Source: JASHVB01 sp049522565 (lineage in GTDB: Bacteria > Pseudomonadota > Alphaproteobacteria > Acetobacterales > Acetobacteraceae). From it: a stretch of DNA of 5,412 bases. Position 1 is the stretch's first letter. Each line of letters begins with the position of its first letter. The notes under the pieces are model-generated. The model ran no database searches and was not told the origin of the DNA. It saw nothing but the letters and a program-made list of their open reading frames with translations. Location of the stretch: positions 1 through 5,412 of the forward strand of contig JBEKNT010000444.1 of NCBI GenBank assembly GCA_049522565.1, given 5' to 3'. The position numbers and the translations under genes were made by a program. This document shows positions 1 to 5,227 of the stretch, piece by piece.

Positions 1-4
1 CACC

Positions 5-46
5 CGGCGCTACGCGCCGACCTCTCCCGCCGGAGGCGGGAGAGGT
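5..46. repeat. Two-hairpin palindromic element at the end of the exporter gene
   Basis: Two adjacent perfect inverted repeats are visible. The first has 6-bp arms CGGCGC/GCGCCG (5-10 and 14-19) around TAC. The second has 12-bp arms ACCTCTCCCGCC/GGCGGGAGAGGT (20-31 and 35-46) around GGA. The outermost base of the second overlaps the TAA stop of the minus-strand exporter gene. The pair resembles dispersed REP-like intergenic palindromes I recall from high-GC alphaproteobacteria, where a CTCTCCC-type hairpin adjoins a GGCGC-type hairpin; that link is from memory. It may stabilise or end the exporter mRNA, but no T-run follows on either strand, so a classic intrinsic terminator is not shown. The element may continue left of the window. 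Confidence 0.72.
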
Positions 47-1497
47 TACCCGCCCGCCGGCCTCCGCCCCGTCAGGTCGTCCCCGGCGTCGCGCGGCATC
101 AGCAGGGCGATCGGCGCGGCGAGCAGGGGCAGGCACGCCACCGCGACGAAGGCCACGGCGAAATCGGCGGGTCGCCCGGGATGGTCGCCCGACAGTCGCA
201 TCGCCACCTCCAGCGCCAGTGCGCCGGCCGAGACGCCGATCGTCGCGGCAAGCTGCTGGCCCGTCATGTACAGGCTGGTCGCGGCACTCATGCGGGACCG
301 CGGCACGTCGCCGTACGCCAGCGTGTTGTAGGCGGTGAACTGTAACGAGCGGAAGAACCCGCCCACCAGCAGCACGGCGTAGATCGCAGCCACAGGCCAG
401 GCCGGACGGAACGCCGCGCACAGCCCCAGCATCGTGCCGGACATGAGTCCGTTCCACAGCAATGTGTCGCGGAAGCCGAACAGCCGCAGCGCGTGCTGCG
501 CCGCCGGCTTCATCACGAAGGCCCCGGCAGCGCTGGCGAAGGTGATCAGTCCGCTCTCTACCGCCGAGTCGCCGAAGCCGACCTGCATCATCATCGGCAG
601 CAGGAACGGAATGGCGCCGATGCCGGTGCGGAACAGCATCATCGCGCAGAACGCCACGCCGAAGCAGGGCAGCTTCAGCAGCGAGAAATCCAGCAGCGGC
701 GCCGGGTGGCGCCAGGCGTGCAAGGCGTAGCCGGCCCCTGCCAGCAGGCCGACGCCGACCATGGCGTCGGTCAGCAGCGGCGGCACGACGCCGCGTCCGG
801 CGGTCTCCAGCCCGAACATCACTCCGGCGAGCGCCACGCCCGACAGTGCCAGGCCGACGAAGTCGAATTTGCCGCGCGGCGGTTCGCGCGCGTCCTGGAT
901 GAACAGGGTCACCAGGACGATGCCGAGGATGCCGATCGGCACGTTGATGTCGAAGATCCAGCGCCAGTTGAAATAGGTGACGATGAAGCCGCCGACCGGC
1001 GGCCCCAGCACCGGGCCGAGCAGGGACGGCATGGAAAGCCACGCCATCGCCGCTACCAGTTCGTGGCGTGCCGCGGTGCGCAGCAGCACCAGCCGTCCGA
1101 CCGGCACCATCATCGCCCCACCGATCCCTTGCAGGACGCGCGACGCAACCAGAAAGCCCAAGGTGTCCGCCCGGCCGCACAGGACCGAGCCGACGGTGAA
1201 CACTGCGATCGCCGCGCGGAACACGTTGCGTGTGCCGTAGCGGTCGGCGACCCAGCCGCTCGCCGGGATGAACACCGCAAGGCTCAGCAGATATGACGTC
1301 AGCGCCACGTTCATGCGCACCGGCTCGACGCCGAACACCCGCGCCATGGTGGGCAATGCCGTGGCGATCACGGTGGAGTCGAGGTTCTGCATGAACAACG
1401 CGCAGGCGACGATCACCGCCGTCAGCCGCGTGCGGCCGCTGGTGCCGGAGACGACCTTTACCGGGCTGGTGGAGGAAAGCGCAGGCTGCTCCGACAT
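46..1497 (-). CDS. DHA2-family MFS efflux transporter (MdtD-like)
   Basis: The 483-residue inner-membrane protein is a proton-driven multidrug or metabolite exporter of the 14-TM DHA2 (EmrB/QacA) class. Visible motifs are LDSTVIATALP in TM1 (39-49), motif A GWVADRYGTRNVF in the loop between TM2 and TM3 (81-93), motif B RVLQGIGGAMMVPVGR (120-135), motif C GPVLGPPVGG (161-170) and the DHA2 signature WRWIFDINVPIG (178-189). The stretches FMQNLD, PASGWVADRYGTRN and LQGIGGAMMVPVGRL closely match E. coli MdtD as I remember it, a protein also linked to iron-citrate efflux. Length is normal for the family. The reading frame extends 30 codons upstream, but that part is Arg/Gly/Pro-rich and unlike a transporter N-terminus, so I start at ATG 1497. 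The ribosome site is poor (AGAGG 13 nt upstream). It is divergent from the propeller gene. No membrane-fusion protein is next to it. Substrate cannot be told from sequence. Confidence 0.93.
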   Translation of the reverse strand: MSEQPALSSTSPVKVVSGTSGRTRLTAVIVACALFMQNLDSTVIATALPTMARVFGVEPVRMNVALTSYLLSLAVFIPASGWVADRYGTRNVFRAAIAVFTVGSVLCGRADTLGFLVASRVLQGIGGAMMVPVGRLVLLRTAARHELVAAMAWLSMPSLLGPVLGPPVGGFIVTYFNWRWIFDINVPIGILGIVLVTLFIQDAREPPRGKFDFVGLALSGVALAGVMFGLETAGRGVVPPLLTDAMVGVGLLAGAGYALHAWRHPAPLLDFSLLKLPCFGVAFCAMMLFRTGIGAIPFLLPMMMQVGFGDSAVESGLITFASAAGAFVMKPAAQHALRLFGFRDTLLWNGLMSGTMLGLCAAFRPAWPVAAIYAVLLVGGFFRSLQFTAYNTLAYGDVPRSRMSAATSLYMTGQQLAATIGVSAGALALEVAMRLSGDHPGRPADFAVAFVAVACLPLLAAPIALLMPRDAGDDLTGRRPAGG

Positions 1498-1575
1498 GCC
1501 GCCAGTGTCGCCTCTGCCGCGCGGCGGGAAAAGCCCTGGCGCGGTCAACCCAGATACGATCGGCCGACGTGCCCC

Positions 1576-1606
1576 TTGGCGGCCCAAGCAACAAGGGCGC
1601 TATCAT
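1576..1606 (+). promoter_or_regulatory. Possible sigma-70 promoter of the propeller gene
   Basis: TTGGCG (1576-1581) and TATCAT (1601-1606) are separated by 19 bp, at the long end of the allowed range. A start of transcription near 1613 would leave a leader of about 23 nt ending in the strong ribosome site. The match is moderate in a GC-rich background. No equally good promoter was found for the divergent exporter gene in the same 138-bp gap. Confidence 0.3.
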
Positions 1607-1622
1607 CGGCGGTCACAAAACC

Positions 1623-1631
1623 GGGAGGAAG
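1623..1631 (+). promoter_or_regulatory. Ribosome binding site fixing the propeller start
   Basis: GGGAGGAAG lies just upstream of ATG 1636, with its GGGAGG core 7 nt from the start codon. It favours ATG 1636 over the in-frame TTG at 1576, which has no comparable site and would place 20 extra residues before the signal peptide. Confidence 0.75.
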
Positions 1632-1635
1632 CAAA

Positions 1636-2796
1636 ATGCCCACGACCAAACCAGCGCGTCTGCTCGCGGCGGCGCTGCTCGCCACGCTGCCGGCCGCCGC
1701 GCACGCCGACATCTTGCTGTCGTCCAACGACGGGCACTCCGTCATGGATGCCCAGATGACCATCGTCGCGGCCAATCCGCCCGCCCCCGACACGGTCAGC
1801 CTGATCGAGGTCGGCCGCTACCCGCCGGTCGTCAAGGCAACGATCGAGGTGCCGGGCAGTGTCGTCGGCCCACCCATGGCGGCCTGGATCGCCAAGGACG
1901 CAAGCTGGGCAATCGTCACCTCGGCGACCAAGGCCGATGCGCAGGCCAAGGGTGGTATTTCGCCGGATGATCGGGTGAGCGTGATCGACCTCACCAGCAA
2001 TCCGCCGAAGATCGTGCAGAGTCTGACCTCCGGCCTGGGTGCCACCGAAGTCCGGGTTTCGCCCAATGGCGGCCTGGCGTTGATCGCCAACCGGGCCGAG
2101 GGAACCGTCTCGGCGTTCACCGTCAAGGACAAGCGGCTGACTGCGGCCGGCAAGGTGGACACCGGCAACAAGGCCTCGCTGCCGAGCGCGGTCGATTTCG
2201 TCGACGACAAGACCGCGCTGCTGACCCGCGGCGGCGACAACCAGGTGAACGTGCTGCACGTCGACGGCACCAGCGTCACCATCGACCCACGCGTCATCAC
2301 TACCGGCATCGCGCCGTACACCATGGACATCAATGCCGCCCACACGCTGGCCGCGGTCTCCAACATGGGCCGCGGGGATGGTGACGCGGACTCCGTCAGC
2401 CTGATCGACCTGACCGCCAAGCCGTTCCGCACCGTCTTCACCATCGGGGTGCCCAGCGGCCCGGAGCCGATGAAGTTCTCGCCCGACGGTAAATACCTGG
2501 CGGTTGGGGCGCAAAATGGCACCACCAAGCTGAAGACTCACCCGTTCCACCACGATCAAGGCTTGGTCACGGTGTTCGCGGTCGAGGGCAAGAGCCTGCG
2601 GCGGCTGACCGATGCACCGGTCGGTCCCTGGGCCGAAGCCGCTGCCTGGTCGCGCGACGGTCACATCCTGCTGGTCCAAAGCATGCAAGACAGGGTGATC
2701 AACGTGTTCCGCTGGGATGGCCAGCGGCTGACCCCGGGCAAGGCACTCGCGATCCAGGGCGCGGGACCGGAGTCCTTCGCCACGCCGTGGCCCTGA
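1636..2796 (+). CDS. Exported YVTN/lactonase-like beta-propeller protein
   Basis: The 386-residue protein is predicted to be periplasmic. Residues 1-24 form a Sec signal peptide: basic Lys5/Arg8, a Leu/Ala core, and cleavage at AHA/D. The mature part is built of beta-propeller blades. A strand motif D-x-V-S-x-I-(D/E) recurs at 52-58, 112-118 and 252-258, and SPNG/SPDG/SRDG turns occur at 142, 282 and 339, each followed by a short hydrophobic strand. This pattern fits the YVTN / 3-carboxymuconate-cyclase-like lactonase fold, which covers lactonases, cytochrome-d1-like and structural propellers. No catalytic residues, CxxCH haem site or lipobox is seen, so a binding or scaffold role is as likely as an enzyme. 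It starts 138 bp from the divergent MdtD-like exporter, which may hint at a shared role at the envelope; that is inference. Fold assignment is fairly sure, function is not. Confidence 0.85.
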   Translation: MPTTKPARLLAAALLATLPAAAHADILLSSNDGHSVMDAQMTIVAANPPAPDTVSLIEVGRYPPVVKATIEVPGSVVGPPMAAWIAKDASWAIVTSATKADAQAKGGISPDDRVSVIDLTSNPPKIVQSLTSGLGATEVRVSPNGGLALIANRAEGTVSAFTVKDKRLTAAGKVDTGNKASLPSAVDFVDDKTALLTRGGDNQVNVLHVDGTSVTIDPRVITTGIAPYTMDINAAHTLAAVSNMGRGDGDADSVSLIDLTAKPFRTVFTIGVPSGPEPMKFSPDGKYLAVGAQNGTTKLKTHPFHHDQGLVTVFAVEGKSLRRLTDAPVGPWAEAAAWSRDGHILLVQSMQDRVINVFRWDGQRLTPGKALAIQGAGPESFATPWP

Positions 2797-3094
2797 GTTG
2801 CTCGCGCATTCGTGAACCTGCCGCTCGCATCCTGACGGGTTCGTAATATCGCGGCATATCAATGGACAGGCACGCCCGCGCAGTCTGCGAGCCCTGCCGC
2901 TGGGAGGCGCAGGGTGGGACCGGAGCGATGGCGTGGGGGGCCGCACCCCTGGCGGTACTCCTACGCCGTCGCCCGGTCGCCATTTCGTATCCAGCCGATG
3001 GCCTGGTGTGACGTTCTCACCGGCGGATCGGACTGGGGGCGAATTCTTTCCCGGCGCCGCCATGAAATCTTGGACACAACATCGCGGTACAAGC

Positions 3095-3134
3095 ACTAGT
3101 TACGAGACACGACTCGGTGCGCGGGCCAACTAGT
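3095..3134. promoter_or_regulatory. Candidate operator: inverted ACTAGTT / AACTAGT pair
   Basis: ACTAGTT (3095-3101) and AACTAGT (3128-3134) are exact inverted copies, each containing the palindrome ACTAGT, with starts 33-34 bp apart. CTAG is rare in most GC-rich proteobacterial genomes, so two copies this close stand out. The position, 60-100 bp before the MarR start, fits a regulator binding its own promoter region. No partner protein is shown. Confidence 0.35.
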
Positions 3135-3186
3135 AGCGGGTGGTTGTCGCTACGGTCAGGTGACGACCTGCTCCTTTCAGGAAAGG
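3133..3186 (+). promoter_or_regulatory. Three tandem stem-loops in the MarR leader, last one over the RBS
   Basis: Three inverted repeats follow one another. GTAGCG/CGCTAC (3133-3138, 3148-3153) has a 9-nt loop. CAGGT/ACCTG (3157-3161, 3166-3170) has a 4-nt loop. CCTTTC/GAAAGG (3173-3178, 3181-3186) is a 14-bp palindrome. The last contains the Shine-Dalgarno AGGAAAGG (3179-3186), 8 nt before ATG 3195. As RNA, five pairs with a CAGG loop could hide the ribosome site; as DNA the palindrome could be a MarR operator. Confidence 0.45.
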
Positions 3187-3194
3187 TTTCGAGT

Positions 3195-3608
3195 ATGATC
3201 AGCAACGAAGTCAGTGATGGATTGGCCGGCATCCTGCGTACCGCCATCGTGGAGCTCGTCCGTCGCGATGGTCCCGATCTGTCGGCACGGCAGCTTGGCG
3301 TCTTTCTGACCTGTTATCTGGAAACCGAGGCGCAGACCGTGCGCGGCCTCGCCGCCAAGCTCGGTGTCTCGAAGCCGGCGATCACCCGCGCGCTCGACCG
3401 CCTGTCGGAGTTCGATCTGGTGCGCCGGAAGACTGATCCGCTTGATCGGCGCAGCGTGCTGGTGCAGCGGACGGCGACCGGTATGGCCTTCCTTCGCGAG
3501 TTGCGCACCATCCTGCGCGACGCGGCGACCGCCTTGCACATCACTGCGGAGCCGGCTCAATCTGCCCGCCACCGGGCGGGTACCGAAGCGGTCCGAGCGA
3601 CGCATTGA
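3195..3608 (+). CDS. MarR-family winged-helix transcriptional regulator
   Basis: The 137-residue protein is a predicted dimeric DNA-binding repressor or activator of the MarR family, which commonly responds to phenolic compounds or oxidants and controls neighbouring genes. The winged helix-turn-helix spans about 48-96: TVRGLAAKLGVSKPAITRALDRL gives the HTH with the recognition helix near 59-70, and DPLDRRS (81-87) is the wing with the family's D-x-x-D-R-R signature. Residues 1-40 form the N-terminal dimerisation helices. Start ATG 3195 is chosen because AGGAAAGG lies 8 nt upstream; the in-frame ATG at 3117 would add 26 residues of non-MarR character. Overall length is close to normal, but the C-terminal helix is short and ends in a polar Arg/Ala/His tail (about 119-137). 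It stands alone with long gaps on both sides, so its targets may be itself, the cupin gene, or genes elsewhere. Confidence 0.9.
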   Translation: MISNEVSDGLAGILRTAIVELVRRDGPDLSARQLGVFLTCYLETEAQTVRGLAAKLGVSKPAITRALDRLSEFDLVRRKTDPLDRRSVLVQRTATGMAFLRELRTILRDAATALHITAEPAQSARHRAGTEAVRATH

Positions 3609-3872
3609 CGGCGGCTCCGCGTCGAGCGGCTCAAAGTCTGCGCCGCTGAGCGACGGCGTGGCCCGGTGAGGCAGCTTAGCAGCCTGCGTGATTGCGGGCT
3701 GCGTTGCCTGCCACTCTTTCGCTTTGCCATTCCTGCCATGGCGGGGATTCGGTCTCGGTTTGGGTGCTGAGCGAACGGGGCCCGCGGTTTCCCGGCGGTG
3801 GCGCGTGCGCGGGATCGTTCTGGCGGACACGGGCCGGGCAAACGAAATTCGCTTGCGGGGCGGGCTGCCGCT

Positions 3873-3892
3873 ATGCAACGCTGCATTGCAGC
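3873..3892. promoter_or_regulatory. Interlocked palindromes, candidate operator
   Basis: Two perfect palindromes share bases: ATGCA-ACGC-TGCAT (3873-3886) and GCTGCA-T-TGCAGC (3880-3892). They lie about 150 bp before the cupin start, a position suited to a regulator site. No good sigma-70 promoter was identified beside them. Confidence 0.35.
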
Positions 3893-3920
3893 AATGGGCG
3901 TGTGTTCGTGACCCTCTGAC

Positions 3921-4027
3921 GCGGTTGCGACATCGCCTTCTGGGGGGTGGCTCCTCGAGGCAGAACCTGGGTGCAACCGCATCCCCGGGGGACGCGTGGT
4001 ATCGGCGCACCCCCAGGGTTCCGAACC
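3921..4027 (+). promoter_or_regulatory. Structured leader upstream of the cupin gene
   Basis: Several inverted repeats are stacked here. An 8-bp perfect stem GCGGTTGC/GCAACCGC (3921-3928, 3973-3980) encloses TTCTG/CAGAA (3938-3942, 3961-3965) and the palindrome CCTCGAGG (3953-3960). Then GGGGG/CCCCC (3987-3991, 4010-4014) encloses GCG/CGC (3994-3996, 4006-4008). Finally GGTTC-C-GAACC (4017-4027) abuts the ribosome site. This could be a structured 5' UTR or a set of operators. It matches no riboswitch class I recognise, and high GC raises the chance of random stems. Confidence 0.4.
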
Positions 4028-4033
4028 GAGGAG
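4028..4033 (+). promoter_or_regulatory. Ribosome binding site fixing the cupin start
   Basis: GAGGAG stands 9 nt before ATG 4043 and directly after the GGTTC-C-GAACC palindrome. It selects ATG 4043 over the in-frame ATG at 3947, whose 32 extra residues are Pro/Gly/Arg-rich and lie across the leader structures. Confidence 0.75.
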
Positions 4034-4042
4034 CCTGCCCAA

Positions 4043-4477
4043 ATGCTCGACCAACCGCTCGTGACTCTGTTCGCCCACGTCAAGCCCGGCGATACGCCAT
4101 GGAAGGGCGAGGGGCTGCGCGACTTCTTCCTGTATCGCGACCTTGGGGTCGCCGACGCAACCGGCGGTCGCGTCATCGCCCAACTGGTCAAGGCGAATGA
4201 ACCGCCCGAGCATGGTACTGGCTGGCATCGGCACGTCGCCGACTTCCATATCGTCATCATGCTGAAGGGCTGGGCGCGCTTCATGTACGAGGACAAAGAG
4301 CATCTCGTGGCGGCCGGCGATTGCGTCCATCAGCGGCCGGGGATCACCCATTACCTGTTCGACTACTCGCCGGACATGGAATACCTGGAGATCGCCGCCC
4401 CAGCCGATTTCAAGACGGTGGACGTGGCAGGTCCCTGCGACGTTCCGGCGCCCACACCGTGGGTTGCGACCGCCTGA
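4043..4477 (+). CDS. Small single-domain cupin protein
   Basis: The 144-residue cytoplasmic protein has one cupin (Cupin_2-type) barrel. Motif 1 is G-T-G-W-H62-R-H64 followed by ADFH69 and G76. Motif 2 is GDCVHQRPGITH103 (92-103). H62, H64 and H103 would bind a metal. The usual motif-1 glutamate is absent; D67 or H69 sits in that area, a pattern I recall from related W-H-x-H cupins with DFQ or DFH. The family includes small dioxygenases, isomerases and metal-dependent binding proteins, so the reaction cannot be named. The end of the barrel, MEYLEIAAPADFKTVDV (112-128), also fits. Length is normal for a mono-cupin. The gene follows the MarR gene on the same strand after a 434-bp gap, so co-transcription is unlikely, and it converges with the GST gene. 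Confidence 0.88.
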   Translation: MLDQPLVTLFAHVKPGDTPWKGEGLRDFFLYRDLGVADATGGRVIAQLVKANEPPEHGTGWHRHVADFHIVIMLKGWARFMYEDKEHLVAAGDCVHQRPGITHYLFDYSPDMEYLEIAAPADFKTVDVAGPCDVPAPTPWVATA

Positions 4478-4490
4478 GCCTCGGGCTCAG
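4474..4490. terminator. Hairpin spanning both convergent stop codons
   Basis: CTGAGCC (4474-4480) and GGCTCAG (4484-4490) form a perfect 7-bp stem with loop TCG. The left arm contains the cupin TGA (4475-4477) and the right arm contains the complement of the GST TGA (4487-4489). It is symmetric and so could act on transcripts from both sides. No T-run follows on either strand, so it is at best a weak or factor-assisted terminator, or an mRNA 3' end stabiliser. Confidence 0.5.
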
Positions 4491-5143
4491 AACTCGACCT
4501 CCAACTCCTCGATCTGCTCCGGCTCCTGCTGCGCGGCCGCAATCCACTCCTGCATCGCCGGCCAACCCATGACATGGGTGCAATACGCGTCGCAGACTGC
4601 GTCGAGCGCCACGTCATAGCTGCGGAACCGGGTGACGACCGGTGCATACATCGCGTCGGCAACCGTAGGCTGCCGGCCGAACAGCCAGGGGCCTCCCCAC
4701 GTCGCCAGGCAGTCCCGCCAGATATCGGTGATCCGACCGATGTCGGCGCGGGCGGCCGACCATAAAGTGAAGCCGGACCGATGCATCCGCAGGTTCATCG
4801 GCAGCGACGACCGCAACGCGGAAAAGCCGGAATGCATTTCGCCGGAGATCGATCGGCAGCGCGCCCGCGCCATGCGGTCGCCAGGATACATGCCGGCTCC
4901 AGGGCAGGTTTCATGGAGATATTCGGCGATCGCCAGCGTGTCCCAGACGGTCACGCCGTCATGGATCAGGCAGGGCACCCGGATCGATGAGGACCGGAGC
5001 AACAGCTCCGCGAGGTTGTCGGGATCGTCATGCGCCACTGCCTTCTCCTCGAAATGCAGCCGCGCCAAATGGCACAGCAGGAAGCCCCGCAGGGACCAGG
5101 AGGAGTAGTTCTTGCTGCTGATCAGGAGCGTTGCCGCCGCCAT
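4487..5143 (-). CDS. Glutathione S-transferase family protein
   Basis: The 218-residue cytosolic protein has the two-domain GST layout. The N-terminal thioredoxin-like domain (about 5-80) starts with the strand and active-site segment KNYSSWSLRG (11-20), where a serine (14, 15 or 17) would activate glutathione, as in the NYSSWSLR group of bacterial GSTs. VPCLIHDG (56-63) holds the cis-proline P57, and WDTLAIAEYLHE (67-78) carries the acidic/hydroxyl glutathione-binding pair D68/T69. The helical C-terminal domain contains LFGRQPTVADAMYAPVVTRFRSYDV (154-178), with the TVAD N-cap typical of the fold. Start ATG 5143 is chosen because AGGGA (5150-5154) lies 6 nt upstream; ATGs at 5170 and 5212 lack such a site and the latter would lie upstream of the predicted promoter. 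The acidic tail EQIEELEVEF is a usual ending. Substrate is unknown; detoxification is a family-based guess. Confidence 0.92.
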   Translation of the reverse strand: MAAATLLISSKNYSSWSLRGFLLCHLARLHFEEKAVAHDDPDNLAELLLRSSSIRVPCLIHDGVTVWDTLAIAEYLHETCPGAGMYPGDRMARARCRSISGEMHSGFSALRSSLPMNLRMHRSGFTLWSAARADIGRITDIWRDCLATWGGPWLFGRQPTVADAMYAPVVTRFRSYDVALDAVCDAYCTHVMGWPAMQEWIAAAQQEPEQIEELEVEF

Positions 5144-5183
5144 GTTGCGTCCCTGCACCCGTTGCGCCATGCTGCGTCGCAAC

Positions 5184-5212
5184 ATTAGACACGGCTCCGC
5201 TGGCGGGGACAA
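5184..5212 (-). promoter_or_regulatory. Sigma-70-type promoter of the GST gene
   Basis: Read on the minus strand, TTGTCC (5212-5207, 4 of 6 consensus) and TCTAAT (5189-5184, 5 of 6) are separated by exactly 17 bp. Transcription would begin near 5177, giving a leader of about 34 nt with the AGGGA ribosome site. This is the best promoter match in the window. It also argues against a GST start at 5212. Confidence 0.5.
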
Positions 5213-5227
5213 GCGTCACGTGCACCG

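Larger units (their letters stand above)
2797..3194. other. Non-coding gap between the propeller and MarR genes
   Basis: These 398 bp hold no convincing gene. The first part has a weak stem downstream of the propeller stop: GAACC (2814-2818) pairs with GGTTC (2838-2842), with flanking G-T wobbles but no T-run. Next come an AT-rich patch around 2841-2863 and a GC-rich stretch with no clear signal. The last 100 bp contain two ACTAGT sites and three small stem-loops leading to the MarR start. Short frames here lack ribosome sites and recognisable protein character. Confidence 0.6.
3609..4042. other. Non-coding gap between the MarR and cupin genes
   Basis: These 434 bp carry no gene I can defend. 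Just after the MarR stop is a stem AGCGGC/GCCGCT (3625-3630, 3642-3647) competing with GCTCA/TGAGC (3629-3633, 3647-3651); neither has a T-run, so termination is weak at best. The middle (about 3660-3860) shows nothing clear. From 3873 to the cupin start the sequence is dense with inverted repeats, listed separately. Frames crossing this gap encode low-complexity Arg/Gly/Pro-rich or Cys-rich peptides without ribosome sites. Confidence 0.6.

Noticed and set aside
493..1296. 267-codon plus-strand frame inside the exporter gene
   Set aside because: Gln/Arg/His-rich shadow of the transporter reading frame; no RBS or family match.
1543..1548. TTGACC on the minus strand as a -35 box for the exporter gene
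   Set aside because: No -10-like hexamer at 16-19 bp downstream.
2862..3011. 49-codon plus-strand frame starting ATG 2862, with a CxxC near its start
   Set aside because: No Shine-Dalgarno, and an Arg/Ala/Pro-rich composition expected of random GC-rich DNA; no family resemblance.
1603..3096. Long minus-strand frame (nearly 500 codons) across the propeller gene
   Set aside because: It is the antisense of a gene with a clear signal peptide, blade motifs and strong RBS; long chance frames are normal at this GC content, and its product is Arg/Gly/Asp-rich without domain character.
3692..3919. 75-codon plus-strand frame with several cysteines between the MarR and cupin genes
   Set aside because: No ribosome site and no recognisable domain; composition is like the other chance frames in the gap.
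4010..4033. GGGTTCCGAACC resembling a tRNA T-arm
   Set aside because: No acceptor, D or anticodon arms in register; it is an 11-nt palindrome just before the cupin RBS.
3609..4042. Gap examined for a decayed gene or insertion-sequence remnant
   Set aside because: No transposase motifs, target-site duplications or terminal inverted repeats, and no frame with family resemblance.
3177..4351. Minus-strand frames antisense to the MarR gene, gap and cupin gene
   Set aside because: Arg/Pro/Ser-rich products without domains, opposite to two well-supported genes.
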